64,000 nucleotides of DNA. Origin: Prorocentrum cordatum (Eukaryota; Sar; Dinophyceae; Prorocentrales; Prorocentraceae). The first letter of the stretch is position 1; every line of letters starts with the position of its first letter. The stretch covers positions 340,001 to 404,000 of the forward strand of contig CAUYUJ010001370.1 in assembly GCA_963575745.1 (NCBI GenBank), given 5' to 3'. The notes under the pieces are model-generated. The model was not told the origin of the DNA, did no database searches, and worked only from the letters and a program-made list of their open reading frames with translations. The position numbers and the translations under genes were made by a program. Shown here in pieces: positions 63,385 through 64,000 of this stretch.

Positions 63385-64000
63385 AGACGATGGGGCATCT
63401 TGGGGCCCTCTTGGGGCTCTTTGAGAGGTCTTGGTGTCCTCTTGGGGCTGTTTTTGGGGCGCCTTGGAGCCCTCATAGGGGCCTTGGGGCTCTCTTGGGG
63501 CTTTCTTGGGGCCCTCTTGGGAGCTATGGAGCGTCTCCTGGGGCCATCTTGGATACCATTCGTCAGAGGAGGGGGGGGTCCTCAATTTCCCTCCCCCCTC
63601 TGGGGCCATCGAAATAGCCTCTTAGGGCGCTCTTGGGGCCCTCTTGGGTCGTTCTTGGGCGCTCGTGGGGTAGTCTTGGCAGCCTCTTGGGTCCTTCTTG
63701 GATTTCTCTTGGACCATCTTAGCACCATCTTGGGGCCTCAAACGTGCATCGGAAGCGAGAAGGCGAAAAGGCAAACATAAGTGATTTTCCTTAGGTAGTG
63801 GAAGGATTTGGCTTCTTGGGGAGGTCCTGAGGGGTCTCCAGAAGCACTTGGATCCGTCTTATAATCTTCTTGGGGCCTCTTGGAGGCATGCTGTTAGCTA
63901 TCTTGAGCCATGTTGGGCTATCTTGAGCGATCTTAGAGGCCATCTTGTGCTCCCTGAAGCCCTCTTGGAGCCATCTTGGGCCATCTAGGACCTTCTGACA
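63385..64000 (+). repeat. CTCTTGGGGCC minisatellite family
   Basis: More than twenty degenerate CTTGGGGCC units, some merging into ATCTTGGGCCATCTT at the right edge. Same family as at 41405, 48062 and 49920. The array runs to or past the window end. Confidence 0.8.

Noticed and set aside
62695-63609. 304-codon minus-strand frame
   Set aside because: Runs through CTTGGGG minisatellite and GC repeats; composition is repeat-driven.

Overview
The window reads as nuclear DNA of a dinoflagellate. Direct signs: a diverged copy of the dinoflagellate spliced-leader sequence embedded in the DNA (39703-39724); multi-exon genes with GC-rich third codon positions, AG|G acceptors and several GA donors; introns packed with triplet microsatellites; and large retroelements of kinds common in dinoflagellates. 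No rRNA, tRNA, CRISPR or bacterial operon was recognised. The species cannot be fixed from sequence alone.

Layout. (1) 1-10823, plus strand: a host gene lacking its 5' end. Thirteen consecutive exons (2738-10823) join in perfect phase to a TAA stop. The protein is Gln/Ala/Pro-rich and basic, with short conserved blocks and a coding minisatellite. Its last three exons lie between the arms of a long inverted repeat (8728-9385 and 11757-12945) built from a 90-bp satellite. (2) 13669-16030: a DDE transposase-like gene of the CACTA/Plavaka type, cut by one in-frame TAG. (3) 17169-21266, plus strand: a second host gene of eight phase-coherent exons that opens with a methyltransferase-like nucleotide-binding motif. 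(4) 21776-24480: a Tc1/mariner-like MITE, minisatellites and AT repeats. (5) 24500-38960, minus strand: a very large tyrosine-recombinase retroelement with gag-like region, methyltransferase-like domain, RT, RNase H, a second methyltransferase-like segment and tyrosine recombinase. (6) 39100-43000: a retroposed mRNA relic beginning with the spliced-leader relict, then LINE debris. (7) 43000-52700: simple-sequence arrays, diverged composite repeats and a few orphan exons. (8) 52738-59990, plus strand: a nearly complete LINE (ORF1, APE endonuclease, RT, RNase H, Cys-rich tail). (9) 60000-64000: repeats, a small inverted-repeat element and one probable exon.

How it fits together: two host genes at the left sit among mobile DNA. 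The minus-strand YR element and the plus-strand LINE keep very long open frames broken by a few single-base shifts or single stops, which fits either young insertions or residual indel errors in a long-read assembly. The recurring theme is methyltransferase-like modules, one in host gene 2 and two inside the YR retroelement.
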